Origin: Pelagibacterium lentulum
GTDB taxonomy: Bacteria; Pseudomonadota; Alphaproteobacteria; Rhizobiales; Devosiaceae
Reading direction: 5' to 3'
NCBI RefSeq assembly: GCF_003992625.1
Contig: NZ_RZMW01000032.1
Span: forward strand, 108,969-172,968
Length of the DNA: 64,000 bases
The translations under genes and the position numbers were made by a program. The notes under the pieces were generated by a model that saw only the letters and a program-made list of their open reading frames with translations, did no database searches and was not told the origin of the DNA. Within the stretch, counting starts at the first letter, position 1; every line of letters starts with the position of its first letter. Shown in pieces: positions 35,624 to 44,139 of the stretch.

Positions 35624-37525
35624 CTACCAGCCGCCACCACCACCGCCGCCTCCGCCACCACCGGAAGAGCCGCCAGAAAAACCCGAGCTTGACGATTTGG
35701 CTGGCTGTGCCGCCACCATTGCTGAACTCAGCCCTGTGGCAACCCCGCTCATCGAACTGGCAAGAGCCCCCGGCGAGAACGAGGAACTGCGATACCAATG
35801 CGGATGGTAGCCTTGTCGAGCATCTTTGACCGCATTGCGTGCCAGATCGCTCTCGAACCGCTCCGACCAGGGCTTTTCGACGCCCAACGCCATCGCATAG
35901 GGCAGGATCTGCTCGAACCGCGCGGTCGTCATTTCCGGTTCCTTCTGGAAGTTCAGCCGCTCTTTCTCGGCTGTTTCCAGATACATCTTGAAGCCGTCGA
36001 TTTCGTCCATGACCTTGCGTCCATGCACGGTTGGCGCCCGCATCAAGATCCCGAAGATCACCGTGATCGCCACGATGACAATCGTTGCTACCACCGCAAA
36101 GCTGCCATCGAACAGGTCCAGCAATTCGCTTATCAAACCGGAAAACATGGTCAGGGCAACTGCGGCAGTCACGAATATGCGTATCTTGCCCAAGGCATTG
36201 CCCTGCCACACGCCGTGCAGCACGACCCCGAAAATCGTCACTCCCACAGTGAGAAACAGGCATAGCACGACAATACTGGGATCGAGCACCTCAGTCGCCG
36301 CCATTACGATAAGCGAAACGACACCGAGCACCGCGCCCAGAACGATGAAGGCCGTATTGTTCTTGAAATAGACCTTGGAATTTTCCCGCTCTATCGCCGA
36401 TATGAACTTGCCGCGCGTTGTATTGAGCGATGGACCGGTTTTCTTGTCGATGGTGATTTTGTCCTGGCCATCGAGATAGTTGAAAATCACGGCCTCGCCC
36501 GGTGGCAGCATTTCGTCCGGCGTCTTGCCGGTCGGGCGCAGAGTGTTGGTCTTGCCCTCGGTTTCGATCTCGATAACGCCTTTGCGCGCCAGAGAAACAA
36601 GGGCGGCGGAAAAGGCCGTCCATCCCGAGTTGGTCCATCCCATCCGATGCACGTAATGGGTCAGGGCCGGGGAATATCCTTCGGGCGGATAAAAGCGTGG
36701 AAAAATGACGCCCTTGGCCGGATCGCGTCCGACCTTGTTCCAGGCCAGCCCGTTATAGGCGAGAACGAGAAGCACCAGAATTGCCGGAATGAGAAATCCG
36801 CGATTGTCCGAAAGCCAATAGCCCAGGGCCTCGCTGCCTTCCGGGGCGACCAATACGCCTTTCTCGAAGGCCACAGCAACGGTCAGCCCTTCATAGGGAC
36901 GCAATGGGTGCAGCGTGGTAAAGCGCGCTTGTGTATCGCTGAGTCGCTCGACCGAGCTTTCAGCCCCGGTTTCGCCTTGCTTGCCGGTATATGCGGAAAG
37001 GTCGATAATCCGCGCACCGTCCGGCAGGGTCACGACACTTGTTGCCCGCTCGATGGGGAACTGCCAGAAATTGCCGGTCGCGTTCCAGTAGATTTCGTCG
37101 TGGCTGTCAAACAAGCGTGCTGCGCGGTCCATGGTGTATCGGATCTGGTAGCGATGCACCCCGCGATTGAGCATCGCGCCAGCGCTGCCGATCCTGATCC
37201 GCTGGCCATCGCGAATGCTTTCGACCGAATAGGGTTCGGCATTGCCGTTGCGGGTGACCGAAATCACATCGAGATCTGACCGTATGGACGAACCGTGCGG
37301 GCCTTCCAGCACCGTGGGAATATCGCGGAAAATGCCGCGCCTGATCTCCTGGCCTTCGACATTGACCTCGATGCTCTCGGTAATCGTCACCGACATGTCT
37401 GTGTTGACGACAATCGCCGTATCGAAACTGCGAATGACTTCCTGGGCGAGTGCCGGCAGGCTCACCAGAATAAGCGCTGCCGCCAGCCAGAGCCGGGCAA
37501 TCACCTGCGACGCCAGTTTCACCAT
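35624..37525 (-). CDS. DUF2207 membrane protein with glycine-rich tail
   Basis: The 633-residue protein has a signal peptide (ending ALAQEV near 28), an extracytoplasmic DUF2207 domain with EVIRSFDTAIVVNTDMSVTITESIEVN and GIFRDIPT, then membrane helices near 245-265 and 400-490, and ends in a Gly-rich tail (GGGGGGGGGGGW). These are the marks of the YciQ/DUF2207 family, which is often paired with LemA. It overlaps the lemA-like gene by 1 base pattern ATGA, so the two are translated together. The function is unknown; roles in membrane stress are inferred for the pair. Confidence 0.9.
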   Translation of the reverse strand: MVKLASQVIARLWLAAALILVSLPALAQEVIRSFDTAIVVNTDMSVTITESIEVNVEGQEIRRGIFRDIPTVLEGPHGSSIRSDLDVISVTRNGNAEPYSVESIRDGQRIRIGSAGAMLNRGVHRYQIRYTMDRAARLFDSHDEIYWNATGNFWQFPIERATSVVTLPDGARIIDLSAYTGKQGETGAESSVERLSDTQARFTTLHPLRPYEGLTVAVAFEKGVLVAPEGSEALGYWLSDNRGFLIPAILVLLVLAYNGLAWNKVGRDPAKGVIFPRFYPPEGYSPALTHYVHRMGWTNSGWTAFSAALVSLARKGVIEIETEGKTNTLRPTGKTPDEMLPPGEAVIFNYLDGQDKITIDKKTGPSLNTTRGKFISAIERENSKVYFKNNTAFIVLGAVLGVVSLIVMAATEVLDPSIVVLCLFLTVGVTIFGVVLHGVWQGNALGKIRIFVTAAVALTMFSGLISELLDLFDGSFAVVATIVIVAITVIFGILMRAPTVHGRKVMDEIDGFKMYLETAEKERLNFQKEPEMTTARFEQILPYAMALGVEKPWSERFESDLARNAVKDARQGYHPHWYRSSSFSPGALASSMSGVATGLSSAMVAAQPAKSSSSGFSGGSSGGGGGGGGGGGW

Positions 37526-38082
37526 CAGTTGAATTTTACCTGCGGAACGGCACGATCTATCTCGTTATCCAGTTCAAAATATTCAGCTTTTTTGAACTGA
37601 AACGCATTGGCAACGACATTGGACGGAAACGATTCAACCGCAATGTTGAGGTTGCGCACGGCACCATTATAATAGCGCCGCGAAAGTTGAATTTCGTCTT
37701 CCACTGTTTGCAGCGCGCCCTGAAATTCAAGGAAATTGGTATTGGCCTTGAGGTCGGGATAGGCCTCGGCAACGGCGAAAAGCCGCCCCAATGCGCCCGA
37801 GAGAATGCCTTCGATCTTGCCGCGTTCGGCTGGCGAGGCATTACCAGCCTGTTGCACTGCGGCGCGCGCATCGGTGACAGCCTGAAGCGTCTCGCGTTCA
37901 TGGCTCATATAACCTTTGACAGTTTCAAGCATGTTGGGAATGAGGTCGGCGCGACGCTTGAGTTGCACGTCGATACCCGACCAGCCTTCCTCGGTTAGCT
38001 GCCTGTTTTTGACCAGAAGGTTATAGGCATAGATCGCATAGCCAGCGATGGCCAAAACCAGTGCCAGAATTACCCATTCCAT
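37525..38082 (-). CDS. LemA family protein
   Basis: The 185-residue protein has an N-terminal membrane helix (MEWVILALVLAIAGYAIYAYN) and the LemA core: LVKNRQLTEEGWSGIDVQLKRRADLIPNMLETVKGY and the later YPDLKANTNFLEFQGALQTVEDEI, RRYYNGAVRNLNIAVESFPSN. The start is placed at ATG 38082 because GGAGGG lies at the right distance; eight earlier codons are not needed. It is the first gene of a coupled pair with the DUF2207 protein. LemA proteins have been linked to membrane protein quality control, without a firm mechanism. Confidence 0.93.
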   Translation of the reverse strand: MEWVILALVLAIAGYAIYAYNLLVKNRQLTEEGWSGIDVQLKRRADLIPNMLETVKGYMSHERETLQAVTDARAAVQQAGNASPAERGKIEGILSGALGRLFAVAEAYPDLKANTNFLEFQGALQTVEDEIQLSRRYYNGAVRNLNIAVESFPSNVVANAFQFKKAEYFELDNEIDRAVPQVKFN

Positions 38083-38164
38083 GCCGTGTCCCTCCGGCTC
38101 GTTCAAATGAGTCGGAGATTTGCACCATTGCCGGGCATTATCAACGGTTTATGTGGGAAGTGCC

Positions 38165-39091
38165 TTATTCGGCGCCGCCGCCTTCAGTCTGCAACCATGC
38201 CGCGCCACACAGTTTGGCAAGCTCGCGTATGCGCAGGATGTAGCTTTGGCGCTCTGTGACTGAAATCACGCCGCGCGCATCAAGCAGGTTGAAGGTGTGC
38301 GACGCCTTGACCACCTGTTCGTATGCCGGCACGGCCATGGTCTGACGATTGCCCGAAGCGCCCTTTTCCAGAATGGCGCGGCATTCGTCCTCGGCATCCT
38401 TGAAATGCCGGAACAAAATGGCCGTATCGGCAGCCTCGAAATTATACTTCGAGAACTCCTGCTCGTTTTGCAGGAATACGTCGCCATAAGTGACCTTTTC
38501 AGCGCCCTCCCGGCCGTTGAAGTTCAGATCATAAACGTTCTCGACGCCTTGCACATACATGGCAAGCCGCTCCAGCCCATAGGTGATTTCACCGGGCACT
38601 GGGTTGCACTCAAAGCCTGCAACCTGCTGGAAATAGGTGAACTGGGAAACTTCCATCCCGTCGCACCAGCATTCCCAGCCCAACCCCCAGGCGCCCAGCG
38701 TCGGGCTTTCCCAATCGTCCTCGACAAATCGAATGTCATGCACCCTGGCATCGAGCCCGATTGCCGCCAGCGATTGCAGGTAAAGCTCCTGAATATTGGC
38801 AGGGGACGGTTTCAGGATCACCTGGAACTGGTAATAGTGCTGCAGCCGGTTCGGGTTTTCGCCATACCGGCCATCGGTTGGGCGGCGGGAAGGCTGCACA
38901 TAGGCGGCATTCCAAGGCTTGGGACCAAGCGCGCGCAGCGTCGTTGCCGTATGGAACGTGCCCGCACCCATCTGCATGTCATAGGGCTGTAAGATGACAC
39001 AGCCCTGATCCGCCCAGAAATTCTGCAAGGTCAGAATCAGGCCCTGAAACGAGTTCTTTGGGTCCATATGGGGCTTGGGCGCGTCGCTCAT
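38165..39091 (-). CDS. glyQ: Glycyl-tRNA synthetase alpha subunit
   Basis: The 308-residue class II subunit carries the catalytic core of bacterial alpha2beta2 Gly[70 protein letters not shown] and [19 protein letters not shown] are diagnostic. It charges tRNA-Gly together with GlyS, whose gene is 6 kb away on the plus strand at 45118. In many alphaproteobacteria the two are adjacent, so their split here is a local rearrangement. Confidence 0.97.
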   Translation of the reverse strand: MSDAPKPHMDPKNSFQGLILTLQNFWADQGCVILQPYDMQMGAGTFHTATTLRALGPKPWNAAYVQPSRRPTDGRYGENPNRLQHYYQFQVILKPSPANIQELYLQSLAAIGLDARVHDIRFVEDDWESPTLGAWGLGWECWCDGMEVSQFTYFQQVAGFECNPVPGEITYGLERLAMYVQGVENVYDLNFNGREGAEKVTYGDVFLQNEQEFSKYNFEAADTAILFRHFKDAEDECRAILEKGASGNRQTMAVPAYEQVVKASHTFNLLDARGVISVTERQSYILRIRELAKLCGAAWLQTEGGGAE

Positions 39092-39198
39092 CGTCTATCC
39101 GAAAAACCAGTGTTGAAGGCGGCGCGACCGTAGTTGCGGCAGCCGGACAGGTCAAGCGGGTCGGCGTCCTGCCATCTCAGACAGTGCCAATGTTGACT

Positions 39199-39216
39199 TG
39201 TGCAGAATTCTGTACA
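39199..39216 (+). promoter_or_regulatory. Candidate YefM-YoeB operator (two TGTACA-like cores)
   Basis: The 18-mer TGTGCAGAATTCTGTACA is a near-perfect palindrome of two 6-mers, TGTGCA (39199) and TGTACA (39211), centre to centre 12 bp. The E. coli YefM-YoeB complex recognises TGTACA cores in adjacent palindromes with 12-bp spacing, as I recall from published work. It overlaps a TTGACT and TACAAT pair (39193 and 39213), although their 14-bp spacing is short. It lies 27 bp before the antitoxin start. Confidence 0.6.
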
Positions 39217-39243
39217 ATATCTTTGTGCATAAGGAGCATACCC

Positions 39244-39498
39244 ATGCCAGTTATGACCTACACGGATGCCCGCGCCAACTTCAAGGAAGTCATGGATCGC
39301 GCGATAAACGATCATGAGGAAATCGTTGTAACCCGGCGCAAGGGCGAGGCGGTTGTTGTTGTGTCGTTGGAGGATTGGTCCTCGATCAATGAGACCTTGC
39401 ATTTGCTCTCCACGCGCGCCAATGCCGCAGCATTGCGGCGCTCGATTACCGAACTTGATGAAGGCAAGGGCGAGGCGAAGGACTTGATCGAGCCGTGA
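39244..39498 (+). CDS. yefM: Antitoxin, YefM/Phd family
   Basis: The 84-residue antitoxin has the Phd/YefM DNA-binding head (MPVMTYTDARANFKEVMDRAINDHEEIVVTRRKGEAVVVVSLEDW) and a shorter C-terminal toxin-binding tail (LLSTRANAAALRRSITELDEGKG). It neutralises YoeB and represses its own promoter. The start is the ATG at 39244, with AAGGAG at a good distance. A longer frame back to 39058 overlaps the glyQ start region and is not used. Its stop and the toxin start overlap (GTGA). Confidence 0.95.
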   Translation: MPVMTYTDARANFKEVMDRAINDHEEIVVTRRKGEAVVVVSLEDWSSINETLHLLSTRANAAALRRSITELDEGKGEAKDLIEP

Positions 39499-39761
39499 AG
39501 CTCGTTTTCTCGAGCCAGGCTTGGCAGGATTGCCTTTTCTGGCTGGAGAACGATCCCGAACGGCTAAAACGCATCAACGAATTGATCGAGGAAACGCGTC
39601 GCCACCCTTTCAGAGGGCGCGGTAAACCCGAGCCGCTCAAAGGGGATTTGTCCGGCTGGTGGTCCCGGCGCATAACGCGAGAGCATCGCTTTGTTTATCG
39701 GGTTTCCGGCAGCAATCAGAGCCAGTCGCTGGAAATCGCCCAGCTCAGATTTCATTATTGA
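39495..39761 (+). CDS. yoeB: Toxin, YoeB family mRNA interferase
   Basis: The 88-residue toxin begins at a GTG that overlaps the antitoxin stop. It has the YoeB motifs KPEPLKGDLSGWWSRRITREHRFVYRV with the catalytic Glu and Arg, and the C-terminal HY pair (RFHY). YoeB cuts mRNA at the ribosomal A site. The pair is on the plus strand between genes that read the other way, suggesting insertion into the former operon. Activity depends on the intact catalytic residues, which are present. Confidence 0.95.
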   Translation: MKLVFSSQAWQDCLFWLENDPERLKRINELIEETRRHPFRGRGKPEPLKGDLSGWWSRRITREHRFVYRVSGSNQSQSLEIAQLRFHY

Positions 39762-39771
39762 GTGCCGCGCA

Positions 39772-39996
39772 CTATTCCTCATCCCCCGGTCGATAAACCC
39801 CGTCATCTCCGCGCTTGAGTTCGACAACGCCCGGTTTTTTCGCTTCCCTGCGGTTGTGTTCCAATTGAGCCTTGCGCTTAGCTTCGGCCTTCTTGTCGTC
39901 ATCGGCAAATTTCTTGCGCCAATCGCGATAGATCGTGCGAAAGCCCCACACTATTACAAGTGCCAACGCGAGATAGATGAGTGTTCGCAATCCCAC
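39772..39996 (-). CDS. Short membrane-anchored protein of unknown function
   Basis: From GTG 39996 the 74-residue product starts VGLRTLIYLALALVIVWGFRTIYRDW (one membrane helix) and continues with a Lys/Arg/Glu-rich tail. The start lies one base after the sppA stop, so the two are coupled. A longer frame to 40059 would run into sppA and is less likely. The family is not recognised, though a short anchor with charged tail is common beside sppA in this group. Function is unknown. Confidence 0.65.
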   Translation of the reverse strand: MGLRTLIYLALALVIVWGFRTIYRDWRKKFADDDKKAEAKRKAQLEHNRREAKKPGVVELKRGDDGVYRPGDEE

Positions 39997-39997
39997 G

Positions 39998-40876
39998 CTA
40001 AAGCCCCAGCCGCGACCAGAAGGTGCGGTCTTCCAGTTTCGCCATGACCTCTCCCGCAAGATCGGCTTCCATTATGCTAGAGCCTGAAAGCCCGAACCGC
40101 GGCAACTGAAACAGCCCACGTTTCTGCGCGATCAGCTTGACCTGTACATTCTTGCCATACCGCGCGCTCAACGTGGAGTGCATGTCGCCAAGGCTATCGA
40201 CAAGCCCCATCCCATATCCGCGATGAGCGGTCCAGAATTCGCCGGTAAAAAGCTCGTCGTCGGCAACTTTCAGCTTTTCGGCGCGCCGTGCTTTCACATA
40301 TCCGATAAAGACATCATGGACATCCAGTTCCATCTGCTTGATCCGGGCGACATCCTCTTTCTTCTCGGGAAGAAACGGGTCGAGCGTCGATTTGTTCTTG
40401 CCGGCTGTATAGAGACGGCGCGTGACCCCGAGCTTTTCGATGGCGTCGACAAAGCCGAACCCTGAAAAGATCACCCCGATCGACCCAACGATCGAGGAGG
40501 GATCGGCGATGATTTCGTCTCCGGCGGTGGCGATGAAATAGCCGCCCGATGCCGCCGCATCTTCAACGAAAACCAGAACCTGTTTCTTGTTTTCGTCGGC
40601 AAGCTGGCGGATGCGCTTGGCGATCAGGTGCGATTGCACAGCCGAGCCGCCTGGAGAATTGACGATCAGCGCCACCACCGGCGCTTTCTTGAATGCAAAA
40701 GCCTTTTCCAGCAGCGGATTGACCGAGGCGATATTGAGCCGGCCCGGTTTGGTATCCTGTGAAATCACGCCCTGAAGCCGCACCACGGGAATTGTCGGAC
40801 CCGACGCCCGAAACAGCCTCTTGTACCAGGGGCGCTTGGGCGTGTCCTTGATCTCGGTCGGTGGGGCGGCGGTCAT
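39998..40876 (-). CDS. sppA: S49 family signal peptide peptidase
   Basis: The 292-residue serine protease is the short SppA36-like form. The catalytic Ser lies in AAASGGYFIATAGDEIIAD, and the general base Lys is in LYTAGKNKSTLDPF. An AFKKAPVVALIVNSPGGSAVQSHLIAKRI block supports the fold. It degrades cleaved signal peptides in the membrane. The start is ATG 40876 (MTAAPPTEIKDTPKRPW), with GGAGA upstream. It follows the tRNA methyltransferase gene by 35 bp on the minus strand. Confidence 0.9.
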   Translation of the reverse strand: MTAAPPTEIKDTPKRPWYKRLFRASGPTIPVVRLQGVISQDTKPGRLNIASVNPLLEKAFAFKKAPVVALIVNSPGGSAVQSHLIAKRIRQLADENKKQVLVFVEDAAASGGYFIATAGDEIIADPSSIVGSIGVIFSGFGFVDAIEKLGVTRRLYTAGKNKSTLDPFLPEKKEDVARIKQMELDVHDVFIGYVKARRAEKLKVADDELFTGEFWTAHRGYGMGLVDSLGDMHSTLSARYGKNVQVKLIAQKRGLFQLPRFGLSGSSIMEADLAGEVMAKLEDRTFWSRLGL

Positions 40877-40911
40877 CGTCTTTGCGTCTCCGGAATACTC
40901 GATTGACTGTA

Positions 40912-41715
40912 TCACTTAGGTGCTTGTGTTGCGTTTCGCCAGTCAAACCGCGCTTCACCGAGAAATAGCGCTTTTGCTTCTGGCGCAAAACCGTGCCCCG
41001 TCTCCCCATGCAGCGCAAGCGGTGGGTAAAGCGAAATCGGCGCGCGCGATCCCTTGCGCCCACCTACAATCACCCGGCTTGCCGCCATGCCCGGCCGGGG
41101 GGCGATGGGCATTATGCCAATATCGCCCACGCGCCCGTCGAACGCCGCCATTAGCGCTGGCAAAGCCTGGGCCGTGTGAATGAAAATGATCTCGCCCTTG
41201 CCCCCGGCGCTCGAAACCGCTGCCTTGACCCAAAGCTCAAGGTCTTCTGTCTGCATGTGACGCGCGCGCGCCCGATCGGCCTGAGACGCCAGCGTGCCAT
41301 TGTCGAAATAGGGCGGATTGGCAATCACCACGTCATAGCCGTCCGGCTCTATCCCCGCCGCCTTGCGCGCCGCGCCGCCCGCGGTTACATCGACGGTAAC
41401 GACACGACTGCGGGTGCCAAACCCGTTTTCGCGGATGTTATGCTCGGCCAGGGCTGCTATATCCGGTTCTATTTCCGCCAGCGTGGCAGCAAGATCAGCA
41501 TTGTGTGTCATGGCAACGAGCGATGCGACGCCCGAACCGGCACCAAGATCGAGCAGCGAACGGGCCGTTTGCGGTACGCTTGCACCTAAAAGCACGGAAT
41601 CGACGCCCGCCCGAAATCCTTTTTCCGGCTGGCAGATGGACAATTTGCCGCCCAGAAACGCGTCAATTGTGTGGCGGATATGTTTTACAAATGCAGGCGT
41701 CTGGTTTACCGACAT
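40912..41715 (-). CDS. tRNA (adenine) methyltransferase, TrmN6/YfiC-like
   Basis: From ATG 41715 the 267-residue protein has a SAM-binding LLDLGAGSGVASLVAM motif, the acidic LAEIEPD loop and the catalytic NPPY motif (IANPPYFDNG), the pattern of N6-adenine methyltransferases acting on tRNA position 37. The frame extends to 41868, but the extra residues have no methyltransferase features. It is the first gene of methyltransferase-sppA-short membrane protein on the minus strand, divergent from ispB. Confidence 0.87.
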   Translation of the reverse strand: MSVNQTPAFVKHIRHTIDAFLGGKLSICQPEKGFRAGVDSVLLGASVPQTARSLLDLGAGSGVASLVAMTHNADLAATLAEIEPDIAALAEHNIRENGFGTRSRVVTVDVTAGGAARKAAGIEPDGYDVVIANPPYFDNGTLASQADRARARHMQTEDLELWVKAAVSSAGGKGEIIFIHTAQALPALMAAFDGRVGDIGIMPIAPRPGMAASRVIVGGRKGSRAPISLYPPLALHGETGHGFAPEAKALFLGEARFDWRNATQAPK

Positions 41716-41808
41716 AGGCGCGCGGCTCTCTTTCTCTCGGCCCGCACAATAGACATAGACGACACTTGATTGGAACGGCACTATGCCGTTTTCGGAGATC
41801 GGACCCCA

Positions 41809-42828
41809 ATGGCGGTTGATAATTTGGCGCGCAATGCTGATTCCGATGTTTCGGCAACCATCGATCATCTGATTTCAGCCACCCAATCCGGGATGGAAGC
41901 GGTGAACCGCCTGATTCTTTCGCGCTCGGACAGTCCTGTCGACATGGTGCCCGAAATTGCCAATCACCTGATCGATGCGGGAGGCAAGCGCCTGCGCCCC
42001 ATGCTGACGCTTGCGTCGGCCGCCCTGTTCGGCGGCGCCAATGGCAACGAAATCCGTTTCGCCGCCGCCGTTGAATTCATGCACAACGCTACGCTACTCC
42101 ATGACGATGTTGTCGATGAAAGCGATATGCGTCGTGGCCGTCCCGCCGCCCGCACCATCTGGGGCAATCAGGCTTCTGTTCTGGTAGGCGATTTCCTGCT
42201 TGGCCAGGCCTTTTTGATGATGGTGGAAAGCCGCGATCTCGATGCGCTCGGCGTGCTCTCGCGCGCCGCCGCCGTCATTGCCGAAGGCGAAGTGTTCCAG
42301 CTTGCCAAGGCCGGCGATCTTTCGACAACGCCGGAAGATTACACGAAAATCATCCACGCCAAGACGGCAACGCTTTTTGAAGCGGCCACCGAGGTTGGCG
42401 CGATGGCAGGTGGGGCCGATGCGCTCGCGCGCAAGGCACTTGCCGCTTATGGCTGCGAACTGGGCATGGCCTTCCAGCTTGTCGATGACGTCCTCGATTA
42501 TGGCGGGGCAGGTGGCGTCCTGGGTAAGAATACGGGCGATGACTTGCGCGAAGGCAAGATGACGCTGCCCGTCATTTTGGCGCTGGAAAGTGCGACCGGC
42601 GATGAGCGCAAGACCATCGAAGCTGTTCTGGGAAAACCCGATGCCGGGCAGGATGCATTTGAGGCCGTGCTTGCCATCCTCAATCGCTACGGGACGCTCA
42701 AGCAGACAATGGCCAAGGCCGAGCATCACGCCGAGGCCGCTCGTGCGGCGCTTTCAGACGTCGCCCCGTCGCTTGAGCGCGACATTCTGTTCGATGTGCC
42801 TGAATTTTGCACGTCGCGCGCTTATTGA
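41809..42828 (+). CDS. ispB: Polyprenyl (octaprenyl) diphosphate synthase
   Basis: The 339-residue trans-prenyltransferase makes the polyprenyl side chain of ubiquinone. The first Asp-rich motif is LLHDDVVDESDMRRGR, the second is FQLVDDVLDYGG, with KTATLFEAATEVGA between. The chain length is inferred (typically C40-C50 in this class). The start is ATG 41809, with GGAG before it; a TTG at 41770 is not used. It converges with the VOC gene, overlapping by 7 bp. Confidence 0.95.
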   Translation: MAVDNLARNADSDVSATIDHLISATQSGMEAVNRLILSRSDSPVDMVPEIANHLIDAGGKRLRPMLTLASAALFGGANGNEIRFAAAVEFMHNATLLHDDVVDESDMRRGRPAARTIWGNQASVLVGDFLLGQAFLMMVESRDLDALGVLSRAAAVIAEGEVFQLAKAGDLSTTPEDYTKIIHAKTATLFEAATEVGAMAGGADALARKALAAYGCELGMAFQLVDDVLDYGGAGGVLGKNTGDDLREGKMTLPVILALESATGDERKTIEAVLGKPDAGQDAFEAVLAILNRYGTLKQTMAKAEHHAEAARAALSDVAPSLERDILFDVPEFCTSRAY

Positions 42829-43229
42829 GACTTTGCCTCGGCAAATTCAACCAAGTCCCATAGGTTTCCGTAGAGATCCTTGAAAACGGCGACAGTGCCA
42901 TATTCAGCTTGCTTCGGCTCACGCACGAACGTTATGCCTTTGGCGCGATAGGCTTCATAGTCGCGCCAGAAATCGTCGGTGCTGAGAAAAAGGAAAACCC
43001 GGCCACCGGCCTGATCGCCTACATATTGCGCCTGATGTGCGTCCGAAGCGCGCGCGAGCAGAAGCGAGGTCGCCCCATCGCCCTGGGGTTTGACGATAAC
43101 CCAGCGCTTGTCCTGTTCGGGCTGATACGTGTCCTCGATCAGCGAAAAGCCGAGTTGATCCACATAAAAGGCGATTGCCTCGTCATAATCGCGAACAACA
43201 ATGGCGATATGGGCAAGATCCTGTGCCAT
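42822..43229 (-). CDS. VOC family (glyoxalase-like) protein
   Basis: The 135-residue protein is a single vicinal-oxygen-chelate domain: LAHIAIVVRDYDEAIAFYVDQLGFSLIEDTYQPEQDKRWVIV at the N-terminus, GRVFLFLSTDDFWRDYEAY and VFKDLYGNLWDLVEF at the C-terminus. Metal-binding positions of the family (His in HIAIVVRD, Asp/Glu near the ends) are present. The substrate is not known. It is the last of three minus-strand genes (HxlR, GNAT, VOC). Confidence 0.88.
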   Translation of the reverse strand: MAQDLAHIAIVVRDYDEAIAFYVDQLGFSLIEDTYQPEQDKRWVIVKPQGDGATSLLLARASDAHQAQYVGDQAGGRVFLFLSTDDFWRDYEAYRAKGITFVREPKQAEYGTVAVFKDLYGNLWDLVEFAEAKSQ

Positions 43230-43243
43230 GGGAGAACCTCCGC

Positions 43244-43678
43244 TTAGCCGTCCCGCTGCATCTTGATCAGTTCAAACGGCAGGCCGTGATCGTCGGTCGG
43301 TCTGCGGCTGATCTCGACAAAACCCAGCCTTTGATAAAAGCCGACAGCGCTTTGATTGCGGCTATAGACCTCCAGCTCAAGTCGCCCCTTTAGCTGTGCG
43401 GCGTGGTCCACTAGCGCACGACCATAGCCATGGCCCTGTCGCATGGGATCGACAAATAATCCGCCGATGAAATGATCGATAAGCCCGATGAAACCGACTG
43501 GATCGTTTTCAACCGAAAGCACCCAGTTTTCAGCCTTGGGCAAATAGATATCCCGGACGAGCTGCTCATTGTGGTCGAGTTGCTCTTTGGCAAAAAAGGA
43601 ATGCGCCTGTTCTGACGCTGCGCGCCAGATGGAAACGAGCTGCGCTGTATCGGTCTGTTCATAAGGACGGATAATCAT
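43244..43678 (-). CDS. GNAT N-acetyltransferase
   Basis: The 144-residue protein has the GNAT core GLFVDPMRQGHGYGRALVDHAAQLKG, with the acetyl-CoA-binding Arg-Gln-Gly-His-Gly-Tyr-Gly loop, and the C-terminal ELEVYSRNQSAVGFYQRLGFVEISRRPTDDHGLPFELIKM. It resembles YjaB/PhnO-like small-molecule or protein acetyltransferases. Its start overlaps the stop of the HxlR gene (ATGA), pointing to co-translation. The acceptor is unknown. Confidence 0.9.
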   Translation of the reverse strand: MIIRPYEQTDTAQLVSIWRAASEQAHSFFAKEQLDHNEQLVRDIYLPKAENWVLSVENDPVGFIGLIDHFIGGLFVDPMRQGHGYGRALVDHAAQLKGRLELEVYSRNQSAVGFYQRLGFVEISRRPTDDHGLPFELIKMQRDG

Positions 43679-44031
43679 TTGACGCTAACTGCCTCTGCTG
43701 CTGTCGTTTCCCCGCCAGCAATATCGCTATTGGCATCCCACCAGTCTCCGAGCGCATCGATAAGCGGAACTAGTCGGTGCCCCGCGGGTGTCAGATCATA
43801 TTCAACACGCAGGGGATAGCCTTCAAACTCGGTGCGCTCAACAATTCCCGCCTCTTCCAGCTTGCGCAACTCCAGCGTCAGCATCTTGTGGGAAATGGTT
43901 GGATTGTCGCGCCGCAGATCGGAAAATCGCTTGGTGCCCTCTTTGAGATAATAGATCAGCAGTGTCGGCCAGCGTCCGCTGAGCACCTGCATCACTTCTT
44001 CGATGGGACAGCGGGAAACAAGGTCTTTCAT
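43675..44031 (-). CDS. HxlR family transcriptional regulator
   Basis: The 118-residue winged-helix regulator starts MKDLVSRCPIEEVMQVLSGRWPTLLIYYLKEGTKRFSDLRRDNPTISHKMLTLELRKLEEAGIVERTEF, the hallmark of the HxlR family. The Cys at position 8 or so is the redox- or electrophile-sensing residue in several members. The start is ATG 44031. It is divergent from a glutathione S-transferase, so a detoxification circuit is likely. A 5-base inverted repeat (AAAGT/ACTTT) overlaps its promoter region. Confidence 0.93.
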   Translation of the reverse strand: MKDLVSRCPIEEVMQVLSGRWPTLLIYYLKEGTKRFSDLRRDNPTISHKMLTLELRKLEEAGIVERTEFEGYPLRVEYDLTPAGHRLVPLIDALGDWWDANSDIAGGETTAAEAVSVK

Positions 44032-44051
44032 GGCGCTCTCGTGGTTACAAA

Positions 44052-44070
44052 AAAGTGCGTAATTTACTTT
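44052..44070. promoter_or_regulatory. Candidate HxlR operator
   Basis: AAAGT (44052-44056) and ACTTT (44066-44070) form an inverted repeat with a 9-base centre, 21 bp upstream of the HxlR start and 70 bp before the divergent GST. It is modest support only. Confidence 0.35.
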
Positions 44071-44139
44071 GCGGCACGCAAGGTTAGGGTCCGGTCTCGC
44101 TGCGCAGCGTGAACAAACCACACTTCACGGAGACCACAA

